This document shows positions 45,901 to 58,305 of a stretch of 64,000 nucleotides of DNA, one piece after another. This DNA is from Persicaria tinctoria. Taxonomy: Eukaryota; Streptophyta; Magnoliopsida; Caryophyllales; Polygonaceae. The translations under genes and the position numbers were made by a program. The notes beneath the pieces were generated by a model. That model ran no database searches. It saw nothing but the letters and a program-made list of their open reading frames with translations, and had not been told where the DNA came from. Position 1 is the first letter of the stretch, and the number at the start of each line of letters is the position of its first letter. The DNA lies in contig JBANSL010000002.1 of NCBI GenBank assembly GCA_037127255.1, positions 5,066,001-5,130,000 of the forward strand. Reading direction: 5' to 3'.

Positions 45901-48366
45901 ATTACGTCAATGCTATTACAATTGGACCGAGCTTTTTGGGGTGCAAAGGCCGAACATCGGACTTGGAACGTGGGAGGAGCCCACACACGGCTTGCAATTA
46001 CTTGGTTATTTCATTACAAATTAGGTAATTTAGGTTAGATAGAATTATATTAATATATTATATAAATTAGGATATGTTAGTTTAGATAGATTTAGGTTAG
46101 ACATTACTCCGTAGCTTATATTATATATATAGACGTTCATTCATACGAGGCCGAATGCGAAGCCGTGTATACGGCCGAGTAACATTGTTCCATCTTAACC
46201 CTAATTATCTTTTGTTTTATTTTTATGGAGATCTAAACTCTCCCGTTCCGTTTACAATTTGAAGTCTTGTTTGATTGAGTTGTGAGTTTCTGAATCTTGT
46301 TCCTTATTTCCTATATTGAATGTTTCGACTTCTTTGTGCTTGAATGTTTGATTGTTTTATTCTATCTCGACTGATCAACTTGGTAGAATTAATTCAATTG
46401 CTAGGGTTTTGTAGATTTCTGATTGTGAACCTTAACCCAAGTGGCAAACTTATCCCTTTAGGGTTGATTGAACTAATTGGATGGGTAGGAAGTTGGATGT
46501 GTTGTTAAATCCCTCTTTAGGGACTGGAAATACCTTGGTTAATCTCTGGTCTTAAAGCTATCAATTGAGTTAAATCCTTCTTTAGGGACTGTTCAATTGA
46601 TAAGGGTTTCTAGGACTGATTGGACTAGTAACTATATTAGGTCGGGACAAGGGCATTCATAGGAATCATAAAAGGACAAGAGGAAGTTACAATATCAATT
46701 CAACCAAATAAAGTGGATAGTTGTAGGTAGAACGATTTTCTCTAAATTGCTTCGCATTAATTTGTTTATAGTTTATTTTATTTTCTTTCTTATTTTCATC
46801 ACCCAAAACCCCCCGTTTCATATCAATTGGTAAATAAACTTAACTTAGGAATAACTTGATTCTCTGTGGGATCGACTCGTGCTTACCACGCTACATTAGT
46901 TAGGTAGGTTCGAAATTATTTTGATACGGTTAACGCGACTAAAAACCGCTCATCAGTGGCTCTTCCGTCACAAGTTCCGCTCTGATGGGACGTTGGAGCG
47001 CTATAAAGCACGTCTTGTCGTCAACGGTCGATCCCAGCAGGTAGGTATTGATTGTGATGAGACCCTCAGCCCCGTGGTCAAGCCTGCCACTATCCGGGTG
47101 GTATTGAGTTTAGCTCTGTCGCGCAAATGGGCCATTCATCAGCTGGATGTCAAGAACGCTTTTCTGCATGGTCACCTGAATGAGACAGTCTACATGTTTC
47201 AGCCGCCGGGATTTACTGATGTCGATCGTCCTAAGCACGTCTGTATCCTAAAGCGCTCTCTGTATGCTCTAAAACAGGCTCCACGAGCTTGGTTCCAGCG
47301 CTTTGCTTCTCATTTGCTCCGCTTGGGTTTCATTGGCAGCCGCTCGGATTCGTCCATGTTCATCTATCGCAGAGGCTCCGACATGGCATTTCTGCTACTA
47401 TATGTTGACGACATCATTCTCACCGCCTCTTCTGATGCTCTTCGGACGTCGATTATTTCACGGCTAAGTGCTGAATTCGCTATGTCAGATTTGGGCCAGT
47501 TGTCTTACTTCTTGGGGGTTGCTGTTCAGCGGCATGCGTTTGGGCTTTTCCTCTCACAGAGTAAGTATGCTGCTGAAATTGTTGCTCGGGCTAACATGAG
47601 TAACTGCAATCCGGTCGCCACCCCTGTCGATACATCCAACAAGCTCAGCGCTCACTCTGGTCCTTTGGTTGATGATCCGACATTATACAGGAGCCTTGCT
47701 GGTGCTCTTCAGTATCTCACCTTCACCAGACCTGATATCAGTTACGCCGTTCAACAGATCTCCTTGTTTATGCATGCACCCAGGGAACCCCACTTTCATG
47801 CCTTAAAGCGGATCATTCGGTACATCAGCGGCACACTCGAGCTCGGCACCACGATCACTCCTTCCTCTAAGCTTGACCTTGCTGCATACACTGATGCGGA
47901 TTGGGGTGGTTGTCCTGACACGCGTCGCTCCACGTCTGGTTACTGTGTCTTCCTCAATGACACCCTTGTGTCGTGGTCGGCCAAGCGTCAGTCCGTCGTG
48001 TCTCGCTCCAGCGCTGAAGCCGAATACAGGGGCGTTGCCAACGTTGTCTCTGAGTGCTCTTGGCTCCGCAATCTCCTGCTTGAGCTCCGTTGCCCTCTTA
48101 TGAAGGCCACTCTGGTCTACACTGACAACATTTCGGCAGTCTATCTGGCTAGCAACCCGGTCCAACATCAACGCACGAAGCACATTGAGATTGATCTCCA
48201 CTTCGTCAGGGACAAGGTTGCCATAGGACATATTCGCGTTCTCCATGTCCCGTCCTCATATCAGTACGCTGATATTTTCACCAAGGGTTTACCTAGACAG
48301 TTGTTCATTGATTTTCGCTCCAGTCTCACTGTACGACCCCCTCCAGTTTCGACTGCGGGGGTTTGA
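42920..48366 (+). pseudogene. Copia gag-pol with two in-frame stops and an inserted LTR
   Basis: The frame starts at 42920 (MSVETAATKSP). Gag (42920-43834) has LKAWKKLQDIF and VLQVLSGLPSEYN; its C-terminus is a Pro/Tyr-rich stretch where a CCHC zinc knuckle would be expected, and I find none. A TAG at 43835 closes it. The same frame continues with protease (WYMDTGATSHMT), pre-integrase and integrase (LWHARLGHPS, CSSCQLGKH, HSDIWTSP, QCDNGREF), a TAA at 44759, then QQNGKAERI. Reverse transcriptase begins before 45674, is cut by the solo LTR, and resumes at 46961 in the frame expected if that LTR is removed: QLDVKNAFLHG, YVDDIILT, RNase H DADWGGCPDTRRSTSGY, ending at 48366. Point lesions are few, matching the young LTRs. 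Confidence 0.93.
45675..46955 (+). mobile_element. Solo LTR (probably Ty3/gypsy) inside copia RT
   Basis: 1281 bp, starting TGATAG and ending CATCA, flanked by the 5-bp duplication GTGGC (45670-45674 and 46956-46960). No primer site or polypurine tract adjoins it, so it is a solo LTR left by LTR-LTR recombination. Its last 120 bp (TGTGGGATCGACTCGTGCTT and onward) resemble the conserved 3' end of plant gypsy LTRs. A TATATATATAGAC box lies near 46127. With its duplication it adds 1286 bp. Confidence 0.88.
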
Positions 48367-48502
48367 TAGATTACATAGGTCTTAATATTGTATAGTGGGC
48401 TAAAAGCCCATTAAGGCCCAATACCTTTGTAACCTATATATATGTTATATCAATGAATGGAAACCCGAATGAGGACATTACAATCAATCTCATGATCTCA
48501 CA
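48364..48502 (+). repeat. Copia 3' LTR
   Basis: Differs from the 5' LTR at one position near 48470. Confidence 0.95.
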
Positions 48503-48627
48503 CAGTTGATGGGCATCATGAACGACCTTTTCTTCTTCTTCTTCAGAAGACGGTTCGACGTGAGGAAGGCAACAAAGATGTAGGTGATTGCATTGAGGAT
48601 GGGAAGAAGGTATGACTCCATCTCCAT
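48503..48627 (-). pseudogene. CYP96-like cytochrome P450 fragment, part 1 (N-terminus)
   Basis: Begins MEMESYLLPILNAITYIF, a membrane anchor, followed by a basic stop-transfer run (LLKKKKKR) and SFMMPIN. The frame is cut after 41 codons plus two bases by the copia element; the next codon completes a Trp at the other side (42518), so the join is exactly in frame. An ER-anchored P450 of the CYP96/CYP86 clan (fatty-acid or alkane hydroxylases) is the best fit. Confidence 0.65.
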
Positions 48628-49744
48628 GGATTGAGATGTGAGGACTGAGGAGGAGAAGGAGGAGGGGGGTAGGGGAGCTTTGTGTACAAGCTGCAAACAA
48701 TAGATTGTGTTGTATTTTGGTCTAGAGTAGTGATTCGCCTCCGGATTGCTTGTGAACTGGTGAAGCCTTGCATTAAATATAATACAATATGATTTTAAAA
48801 AAGATGGAAAAAATTGTGTTATATGTGCAAGTCTTTTGTCAAATCTTTCATAAAAAACACCAATTCAACTATAAGAATGTTATTTTGGTAAGTTATCATT
48901 TACGATCTATCAATTTCTTGCTTTTTTTTATTAGGAAAAAATTTGAGCTCAGACAAACCTGATACTAGAGAGGCCGACGAATCGGCAGACGGGCTAGTCG
49001 TCAACAAACAACAAACTACAGAGTACAGCCACAAATAAACACAGATGAAATAAAAAACCATCAATTTCTTGCTTTTAAAACCTAACTGGGTGATCAATTT
49101 TTTTTCTAAATACACAAATAATGTCCAACTAATTTTTCCGATCCATTAACTTGAGAGGTATACCATTTTTTTTAATGTTTTGGCCTCTCAAGGTTTATTT
49201 AGCTATATAGGGTTTATACATTTAAACTTAAGATATCTTTATCGAATTGGTTTATAATTTATACAAATTTAAAAGGTGTAGCATGCTATGTCATAGATCA
49301 AATCATAGATGACCCAAACTCAATTTTCTAAAGTAAAAAACTATAAGGTTTCTTTTCTTTACCTTCGATTATGACGGATACTAGGAGAAGCTTGGAAGCA
49401 GATGATTTACAATTCTTTTTCAAATTTGAATTATCAATTGTCTGAGTAAAAGAGAATTTACCATGATAACCAAAAATTGCGAAGAGCAACGTGACAAGAA
49501 GCATTGACAATATGTTAGTAGAAAATTAAAGCGTCGAATATTTTGTTTAAGACGAAAAATAGTATAAAAAACCCGAACACGGTTCGGGAAAAGCACTAGT
49601 TACTGTATAAATCTTAACGAATGCTCGTACAAATATGCTTTGAGAACGCACGTCCTAGGTTTTTTTTTATTTGATCAAGTTTTGTCTAATTAGGTTTTTT
49701 AAATCAAATCTTTGTGACTTTGTCTCATTGGTGCTTTTTTTCAT
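48628..49744. other. Spacer with no recognised gene
   Basis: 48628-48780 would be the upstream region of the P450 fragment. The rest is AT-rich with short frames only. A short direct repeat (ATCAATTTCTTGCTTTT) occurs at 48908 and 49061. Confidence 0.45.
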
Positions 49745-49925
49745 GACGAGGAACCAGCAAGCAAGAGCATGTGGCTGGGTAATTAAATTGACTTACGCCA
49801 ACTGGATTGAGGTAAACTTTGGATTTTCACCAAGGAAAGAGGTGGAGGCAGAAATCGAACCTGAAACCTCCTTACCCCTCTCCTTGCTCCACACCACTGG
49901 GTCACCCCAATTGGATCCTCATTGA
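49745..49925 (-). mobile_element. tRNA-derived SINE
   Basis: On the minus strand: A-box-like GGGTGACCCAGTGGTGTGG, then the B box GGTTCGATTTC about 45 bases later, then a unique body. The same head (GTGGTGTGGAGTAAGG, GGTTCGATCCC) recurs at 63137-63222. Confidence 0.65.
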
Positions 49926-50138
49926 GTTTTTCCTAACAAGGTTTTTAACAGTGTAATATCACCAAAGCTTATTAAATGACATGTGTATTTTTTTTCCGTG
50001 GTCTTAGTTTTTATCCCACCTGGTTTTTCTATGCGAGGTTTTCAACGAGACAATTTTGTAATATTAGGAAGGTTTATCCAAGTGTGTGTGTGTTATAATA
50101 TTAATATATTGGTTATCCATAAATACTCTAAACCCTAA

Positions 50139-50364
50139 GGCCCCGTTTAGTATCGATATATTGATATCAAGATATCGGTATCGGTAATAAAATAGCGATA
50201 TCGGATGATATTTCTATATAAAGTGACATGCCCCTCAAAATCAGTATATCAAAAAGGCATAAATCTGATATCCAGATATCAAGTGATATCGATATTTGTC
50301 TATCCCAGACACTGGATATTAGATTATACCAAACACTATCTAGATATCAATACCAAACAACCCA
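50139..50364. mobile_element. Tourist-like MITE (PIF/Harbinger)
   Basis: Left GGCCCCGTTTAGTATCGATAT, right the inverse of TGGGTTGTTTGGTATTGATAT with 14 of 21 bases matching. TAA flanks both sides (50136-50138 and 50365-50367). The interior is dominated by GATATC words in both directions. Confidence 0.75.
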
Positions 50365-50456
50365 TAATTCAACTTGTACACTCCTGTACAAAAGAGTTTT
50401 TGTTTGAAGTCCTAATAAACAGGTTAGTTCATTCTCTATTTTCTCCGCCTCTCTTA

Positions 50457-50646
50457 TGTTAAGAATTGGTGTAGCAGAACACACATTCTATTCATTAGTA
50501 GAAGGGAATATATAGAGTGTACAATGAACTGATGATGGAGAAGGTGAGGAGAGATTTACTCTAACCACCTTTGACTAATTCTAATCATAAATAATGGAAA
50601 TAATTAAATCCTAATAACAATAATAATATATATTATTTTCCTAATA
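50457..50646 (-). repeat. LTR a of the composite element
   Basis: 190 bp. Outer flank TCTTA. Nearly identical to LTR b. Confidence 0.8.
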
Positions 50647-50829
50647 TTCTCCCGCAGTTGAAGCAAGAGATATCGAAACTGAAAACTGGATAAATATGGG
50701 ATAAACCATAAATAAGTTTTTTTTAAAAAATTTTTTTATTGAAGTTGTTCCACTAATCACGTACATCTAGCGCAAGCCACCGATGCCGCAACAACTTTGA
50801 GGATCTTCAGGCTAGGGTTGTGTGAGGAG

Positions 50830-53624
50830 TGTAACACCCCTTCTTAGAACACCGAAGAGATGTTGCAGCGCCAGCAATTACGCAGACTTTAATGTCTTTG
50901 TAACCGCCTTAGGCTTATAGGGACATGCAACCATGCTCCCATAAACAAGATGATAGTAAGCAAACATTAAATAAGCGGAAGACTTAAATATAAAATAACA
51001 TTCTAAAATAAATTAAGTTACCCAAAACAAAGGGGTCCAAAACAATACCCAAATTGATGAAATAGTAGCAGCGGAAACAATAAAATAAATCTTATAATTT
51101 CTGAAGTTTGTACCTTAAGTCAAAAACACAATAAATTGAAAACAATGAAATCCTTTATTCTTCAGCGCCTCAAGACCATTTACCTAAACCTGCTGATTAG
51201 TGGCTGAGGTGTAATATGCAAACCAGGGACCCCAGCCGTCCAAAGAAAAAAATAGGACGGTTAGTCTTTTTACGACTAGCAAGCAGCAGAAAGTAAAATG
51301 TTCAAGACTCCGTCTACCACCTATTGACCATAAAAGGGTATTGGTGATTGTAGACTAAAATATAAATTAGGAGTAAATATTTATGTGGGACCTGACTCGT
51401 TTGATCAAAATAAAATAAAATAACAGGATGATCCAAAAGGACCGAGTGTTTGAATGGGATGCGGATCCGGAGATCCTAGAGAATCATATTCTGAGTACGG
51501 AAAGAATATGATATAACGTCACTGAAAGTGGATCACCTATTAGTAAGTAATGTACAACACAATAATAGTAATAACACAATATACACAACATTATCGTTTA
51601 CTTAGGACAAGTGATACCGGCCTCGGCCGCATATACTGGGCGGATGACCTACTACCCTTAGGTAGATGTACCCATTCGAGAGATTTGCAATTTCGAAGGG
51701 GCATCTCATGAGACGTTTATAGAGCAAGGTATAACCGAACCTTGACCTGACTTTACCCTTTTTCCATTATTTAAGACACATCATAATATCAATAACAACA
51801 ACAACAACAACACTAATAATAACACAACTCGTATAAGTACCAATCCACAAATACATCCTAGGTGACCACAAAAGCATGATGTACACTTTAGATCTATAAA
51901 GTGCACGAAATAATATAACTGACAAGTATGGATATTCAAAACCAATAATATACCATACTTAACTAGCATGAAGGAACAAAATGGACAAATCATGCTTTTT
52001 TAGGAAGTTCGGGCATTTAATGTAATTTTCTCAAACAATAGGATCAAATTATAATTACCCGAGTTGACATGCTATGTAAGATTAAGGAATTGATAAATAG
52101 CAACAAACTGAACTAACTTGCATATTTACCACAAACTCATAGCATGGAACTTATAAAGGACACAAAAAGCAATAATTGCGTAAAAGGCACGAAATTTGCA
52201 GAAATGCACTGATTGAACCAAACTACTTGCCTTAATCCGACGAAATGCTGATTCGTGGTTGAGCAAAATAATCTGATAAAGGACCTGAGATTTTTACAGA
52301 ATTAAATAGGGTATCAGTAACTTTTTAGAATTTACGGAAACGGCACCGTAACTTTTAAAAAGTACAAAACTTACCCTTGCTTTTCCCAAAAGCCAACCCG
52401 ATTCTGTCTCACAAAATCTCAGGAGCTGTAAAGGTTGTAAACTGTTCCAAAACAGTAGGTAGGTTAGATTAAACATCGCATACTTGTTCGAACTCGACAA
52501 CTTGCGATGAATAGAGCGGATCTTACCCAAACGAGACTCGAAAACGTCCAAGTTTCGAGCTTATGAACCCTTGGATATTGTATGAATCTGAAAGGAATAA
52601 TTTTGGTCAGATAACAGCCCTTGGATTGAAGGAAAGAAAGAAAAACGAACATAAATCACGTTTTTCTGAACTATAGAAACACTGCTCACCAGTCAAGTTC
52701 AAGGCTGTGTTGCGATCGCCTCGAAGAAGGTATGAAGGAACGGACAAATGGGTTCAATATAGGGTGTTGCAATCTTTCTGATGCAGTCAGATTCGTTGGC
52801 GTCGGACAACGGTGCTGGTGGTGGCGGAGCCAGAAAGTAGGCTTGTCGAACACTGTTCTGCAGAAACTTCCGATCGCGTTTTCGTATACCTCCCGGTGAT
52901 CCGCTGCTATGGCGCCTTCACGGTGGTTGCCTGGGTGTTGGAGGAGACCAGTGGTGGCGGCCTTCAGCCCTGGTGTCGCCGGAATCGCGGTCGAGGGTGA
53001 TCGGAGATAGTTGGTGATTTGTGATCTTCGGTCGCTGTTGATGGGTTTGTAGAGAATGAATGGGAAAGGTTTATGGCGAGAGGGTTAACTAGAATAGAAG
53101 AATGCAGCGTTCTCTTCAGGTTGACCTAATTCGAATCCCCTAAAGATAGAGATTTGGGGTTGAAAGATTTGGCCAAAGATCAATAGTTATCACTCGGTTA
53201 AAGATAGAATTTGTTTTAAAAAAATCTGATCTCTGCTTCTCCCGTGTGCTGTTTCTGGGCTCGTCTCGGAATGGGCCGGCTTATAACTGAAGCCGAAGTG
53301 TATATCCTATACACTTATATACACATTTTTGGTGTTTACACTATATCACATATATATATACACTATTTACGTATGTACATAAATAATATATACACATATA
53401 TAACCTAGTTACTCACTAATTTACCCATAAATTAATATATAAATAATATTTGTATATTCTTTAATTTATTTAAATAAGTTAAATAAATTAATTTCCCACA
53501 TTTCACATTATAAAAGGTGAAGTAACTATCTTACGAACTTGACACATTAGGAAAAAGGAAACAATTCCGACTTTTATTTAATTAAATTCTAAAATTAAAT
53601 AAACGGAAATACGAGGGTATTTCA
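50830..53624 (-). repeat. Gypsy 3' LTR, 2.8 kb
   Basis: Ends are TG...CA on the minus strand. It contains an AAC microsatellite at 51791-51812 and a GC-rich patch at 52790-53010 with short frames of no known family. Such long LTRs occur in several plant gypsy lineages. Confidence 0.78.
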
Positions 53625-55385
53625 TATCTCCCCACTAAAAAGAAGTTTCGTCCCGAAACTTAAGCACGAAAAAAAAAGAAAGGTCGGATGTAGAGAGAAA
53701 CTTTATATTTTTGGAATGCTTTGATGTTTAATCAGGTGAGAGAGAAAATGAGTTCTCGACTTTGTTTGGAGGGATCGACATCTTTAACTCGGGTCATTTT
53801 TTTTTTTAAATTTTATGTTGACTATAATTGTGCTAGGATGGGTACTGGTTGCAGAAGCACCCAATACTTAATGGACTTCAGAAATTGTGTTAAGGATTTG
53901 GAATCCTCCTTTTTGGATTTTCTCCTTTATATCATAGGACCCATTGCAGGGTTATGACATTTATATTTGGATTGTTGAGATCAGGAAGAGGGGTAAGTCG
54001 CCCAACTACCGTAACTCGAATACATTCCTAGCTTGTTTTCCTTACTAGAATCAGATGGAGGGCAAGTGTAGGGAAAGAGGGAAAAGAGAAAATATATGGA
54101 CCATTACATGAAACACATATGAGTAGATAGAGGATGAGATTTGAAATCTGATGGGGACATATAGAGTAATATGATCTTAACTCATTGTTGCAAGAGCAAA
54201 ACAACTTAATTACATCCAACGCAATTAGTTGTGCACCGAACTCATCATGATCAAAGTCTGAGAATTATTTCACAAGCAATAACTAAAATCCTTTTAATGG
54301 ACGCCTAAGCACATATAATTGATGCAATGCTAATACTGTGAGTTGAAAAGCGATCGTAGTTAAGTTGTCGTTGTTAGGGGTTAGTAACTCATACCACACA
54401 ACGAATGTGGTTTTCCAGTTTACCATTGGCTTTCATCTCAACCTCATTTGGTTCCCTTTTCCGGGTTACCAAATGATCCGGATAGGTTTTGAAGGCAACC
54501 ACTATAGGTAAAACTAGCCAACCCATTTCGTATGTGTTGAGTGCTCAATAATGGACGATTCTTCTATTGGTCTTCTTTGTCTTCGATGATTGATGCGTTG
54601 TTCGGTGTGTTATATAATCCATGATCTTCTTTGTCTTCTTTTGATCTTCTTCTATCAGACGGATGCACGATATATTTTATGAAAATAAAAGAAAGGAAAA
54701 ACATTGGGGATCTCTTCCTCAGACATTAACCAGAGAGTTCGGAACATGATCACAATAATGTCATCAAGACATTACCCCTAGATCGGTTGGGGGAATATTG
54801 AATCATAGATAAGATACGGATCAAAAAACACATCGAAGGATTAGAGCTTTACCTCAACAATCAAGTAAAACACGAGATAACTAATCGATCCCTAACTCAA
54901 CAACCTATGTGTGCATTAATGTATAACAGAAATAGGGATAATCCCTAGAATAGGAGATGGTTTTCGATCCCTAACTTTAAGAAATTCTTTTGCAGGATAA
55001 GTCTCTTTGTCCAACTTGCAATCGTAATTTCTTGCTGGGGCGTTCGAATCAAGACATCTGCTACAACATTGGTCTTCCATCCACTCACGTTGAGATTCTT
55101 TCGAGTAACAATGTACTCCAGCTCTTATGATATGTGAAGATTTGGCACCGACCATCGTAAAGATTTTTTTATCGAGATTTTCAAAGCAGGTACAACAACA
55201 GCTAGATCCAACCCTTGCACTAGCTAACTCTTTTCATACTGCTTGAGTTGCTTGGAAGCAAATGTGATCACCCTATCATCTTACGGCATCACCCATTTAG
55301 ATCTTTCTTATAAACATCATTATACACCAGGTATTCTTCCCCGTCTCTCATCAATGTTATAATCGGCACAATGATCAACCTTTTC

Positions 55386-55388
<3 letters not shown>

Positions 55389-55420
<32 letters not shown>
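55389..55420. repeat. AT dinucleotide microsatellite
   Basis: About 16 AT units inside the gypsy interior. Confidence 0.95.
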
Positions 55421-55423
<3 letters not shown>

Positions 55424-56104
55424 CCTTGCTCGCACTTCTTCTTTCAAACAATCTTCTCCCTTTACCAACAAAGAGGTAAGCGGCGGGACCAATTTTAGAG
55501 AATCATTCCAAAAACCTCCAATAGTATCCCTTAAGTCTTGGAAAACTTTACCTTAACATTCTTTTGCCGAACCCAGTGTTTTATCGCTTACATTTTCTAA
55601 GGATTTATCATCACTCTCTCATCAGATATGATGAGACCTAGAAAAGTCACCTGCCTGATCCAAACGTCCCGTTCAACAAATTTAGCATAAGCTGATGTTG
55701 CCGAAACACTGACAGTGCCATTTGAAGATACTTCTTGTAGTCTCTCTACTTGAAGAATAAATCAATGTCTTTGATAAACACCATGCACTACGAACTTGCC
55801 CCTGTACTTATGAAATCACTTGCTCATTATCTCCATAAACATATTTGAGACTTGATCAAACCAAACAACCTCACTACAACCTTAACATCCCCGTGTTTGG
55901 TCCTAAATGAAATCTTTAAAATGTTCTTCTCATGAATCTGTAGTTGATTAAATCTTGATTGAAGACCGATCTTGTAGTACACTGTATCGGAATGTATCTA
56001 GTCTAACGATTCATCAATCCACGACCACATACACCTATTCTTTATCATCACATAGTTTGACACCCAATAACTGATGCATAGCTAGAACGATGTATCTTTC
56101 TTCT

Positions 56105-56830
56105 TCATGAACAACAATATTGGACTACCTCAGGCGACGCACGTGGCATGGTATAACCCTTCTCCAATAGATTCTCTAATTGAGACTTCAGCTCCTTCAT
56201 CTCAAGGGGTGAGATACGATATGGAGCTTTGGAGAGTGGATACGTCCCTGGTTCTAGACCAATAGTAAACTCAACAAAGCGGTTCGGTGGTAACTCGGTA
56301 ATGTCATCAGAAAATACGTCGGGAAATTCCCGAATCACTGGAATATCGGAGATTGTGACCGTCTCGGACTTAGAGTCCGGTAAATAGCATAATAGGCCCA
56401 CACAGCCTTGTCGCAGTAGCCTCGCTGCCTGGATCATGTTAATAATATGGCCGTTCTCAACGGAAACGCGCCCGCGGAATTGCACACGCATGTGCCATCC
56501 GGTGATAAGGTCACAATCATCCGCTCGGAGTCATACACCGCACACGCCATGTTGCACTCACCAATCCATTCCTAAGATGACATCCAGCGGCATAAGCGGA
56601 ATCACCACTAACCCAGAGTCGAAGTCTTGACATTCACTCGTGATAGGAAATTGGTTCAACATCTTCGTTCCTATCATTGTCCCCTCTTTTAGAGAGTTCA
56701 ACCCTAAACGGTTTGTCTAAAGGCACACTACCTAACTGAAATCTATGGACAACACTCTAAGCCACAATAGAATGAGTAGCTCTCAAATCGAGGGAATATA
56801 GATTAACTCAATTTGGTAGTACATAGTACA
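56105..56830 (-). pseudogene. Gypsy protease-RT remnant
   Basis: Minus-strand pieces in order: ATHSIVA, VPLDKPFRVELS, LMPLDVILGMDWL (retropepsin end), then from 56491 IPVIREFPDVFSDDITELPPNR, VEFTIGLEPGT and APYRISPLEMKELKSQL, the linker and start of a Ty3/gypsy reverse transcriptase. Stops and frameshifts interrupt the protease. Downstream (toward 53700) only weak hints remain, for example KTNVVADVLIRT near 55050, which resembles the RNase H end KANVVADALSR. Not functional. Confidence 0.82.
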
Positions 56831-57491
56831 TTGAGTTATTGGTGCGTTGGCATTGACCTCATGCCTCATCACATATACCCTCTTGTATAGGTTAAATGGT
56901 CCAATTATGTTGTGTCCGCCCTCAATGTCCATATAGATGTCTAGGGAAGGGTAATCTATTTGCAACCTTTGTTGTCTTGGAGGCTAGTGAGGGCTTCGTA
57001 GCATCTCGTTTCTTTCTCAACTGCTTTCATCCATATAGGCGTATGAGTAAAAACTCTCCTTTCTTCTCCTTCCTTAGAGAAGTTGTACTGCAATTGCCAG
57101 TGATGGGCCGATTGAAGGTTTGAATCCAACAGGTTTCTACCACAAACCAACTTCATTCTCTTGGCAGAAAACATTAATGTGCAACCTTTCCTAATTGGTG
57201 CACATAATACTCAAAAGACCTCACCATAGAGATAGCATTTGATGTCATTTATACCTTGTTCACTTATATGACATCCAAAATTTCACCCAATTATAATTAC
57301 TCTCAAAACCAATGTAAAACCAATTCATACTTATATCGTGTCATAACTTCAAACAACATTACGAGGAGTCTCAAAGTTTTCAAATGCGGAGAATACTATG
57401 TCTTAGAAATGGCTACTGGGCATCTAGGGACACGCAGGTCCTTCACCCATTATTGAATTGAAATATTGCCTTAAGTCCCTCTAGCTTTTCT

Positions 57492-58202
57492 TTAATAATG
57501 AGGGTTTCCATAAACAGGAAAGTAGTATCCACGACGTATGCCCGACAATGGATTCAAATACTTAAATATGACACCTCGGTTGATGTCATACTCCAAATCT
57601 TCCTCCATTTTCTTGTCGAGTGCTTGTAGCTCTACAACCCTTTGTAGCTTCTCTGTCTGCCACTTCATTTGCCATGGGGTTGTTACATCACTTGTTGAAG
57701 GTAGGCCATGGATCATTCGATACCTCCACTCTCGTATACGCTCATTCACTTCACTAAGATGATCCAGTGTCTCACAAATGAGGTGTTCTAGTCGGAGACG
57801 TCTCTTTTCTCCGGCCTCCATGCGACCAACACAATGCTTCTCATAAGTATAGATCGGAGACATTTCAATCATGGGTTTCCTTACCAAATTGTAAGGTTGC
57901 GGCTCCATCTTGTAGCAAATGACATTCATTGGTGGAAGCACATCATCAGATAGGACCATTGTTCCTTCCAACTTGTAGTCCGGACCAAAGCGTATCATAC
58001 GGCGCCAATAGTTGATGGCATCAACCGTAGGGCGCATGAGTAGCATAAGTCGATGAGTGTCCGTCCGAAGAGTATTCGCCAAGTCCTCCCACTTCCTCAA
58101 CTCCATATCACAAAACCTCTTATAAGGGTGAATCCATTCTGCAGAATCTGGAAGATAGACTCGTGGTTCCATATTGCGCGATTGAATTGCGAGGCGAGTC
58201 AT
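57492..58202 (-). CDS. Uncharacterised 236-aa ORF in gag position of the gypsy element
   Basis: An unbroken frame on the minus strand, from MTRLAIQSRNMEP to PVYGNPHY. It occupies the place of gag, between the 5' LTR and the protease remnant. I recognise no gag, zinc knuckle, protease or envelope signature. It is rich in Trp, Tyr, Met and charged residues (YLPDSAEWIHPYKRF, INYWRRMIRFGPDYK, MEAGEKRRLRLEHLI), probably helical in the second half, with a possible coiled coil near QRVVELQALDKKMEEDLEYD. The frame stays open upstream of the first Met for about 110 nt to the LTR breakpoint, so the N-terminus may be truncated. It could be a divergent gag, an extra ORF or a captured gene; nothing favours one strongly. 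Confidence 0.5.
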   Translation of the reverse strand: MTRLAIQSRNMEPRVYLPDSAEWIHPYKRFCDMELRKWEDLANTLRTDTHRLMLLMRPTVDAINYWRRMIRFGPDYKLEGTMVLSDDVLPPMNVICYKMEPQPYNLVRKPMIEMSPIYTYEKHCVGRMEAGEKRRLRLEHLICETLDHLSEVNERIREWRYRMIHGLPSTSDVTTPWQMKWQTEKLQRVVELQALDKKMEEDLEYDINRGVIFKYLNPLSGIRRGYYFPVYGNPHY

Positions 58203-58305
58203 GGAAAAGTTGATCGAGCTGTAGTATGGCCTCGGTGCAGCTAAGGGGACGATTTCTCCCCCATTGGTTGCACTCTCTCCATCTGATAAAATTGGAACGA
58301 TACAG

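Larger units (their letters stand above)
42524..48502 (+). mobile_element. Young Ty1/copia retrotransposon, 139-bp LTRs
   Basis: LTRs at 42524-42662 and 48364-48502 (TGATAG...CTCACA) differ at one base that I can see (GAAGGAGG against GAATGAGG). The target duplication CAGTT is at 42519-42523 and 48503-48507. The primer-binding site TGGTATCACAGC (42663-42674) has one mismatch to the usual tRNA-Met site, and a GCGGGGGTT polypurine tract ends at 48363. The element carries gag-pol in one frame, split by a solo LTR. Confidence 0.96.
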
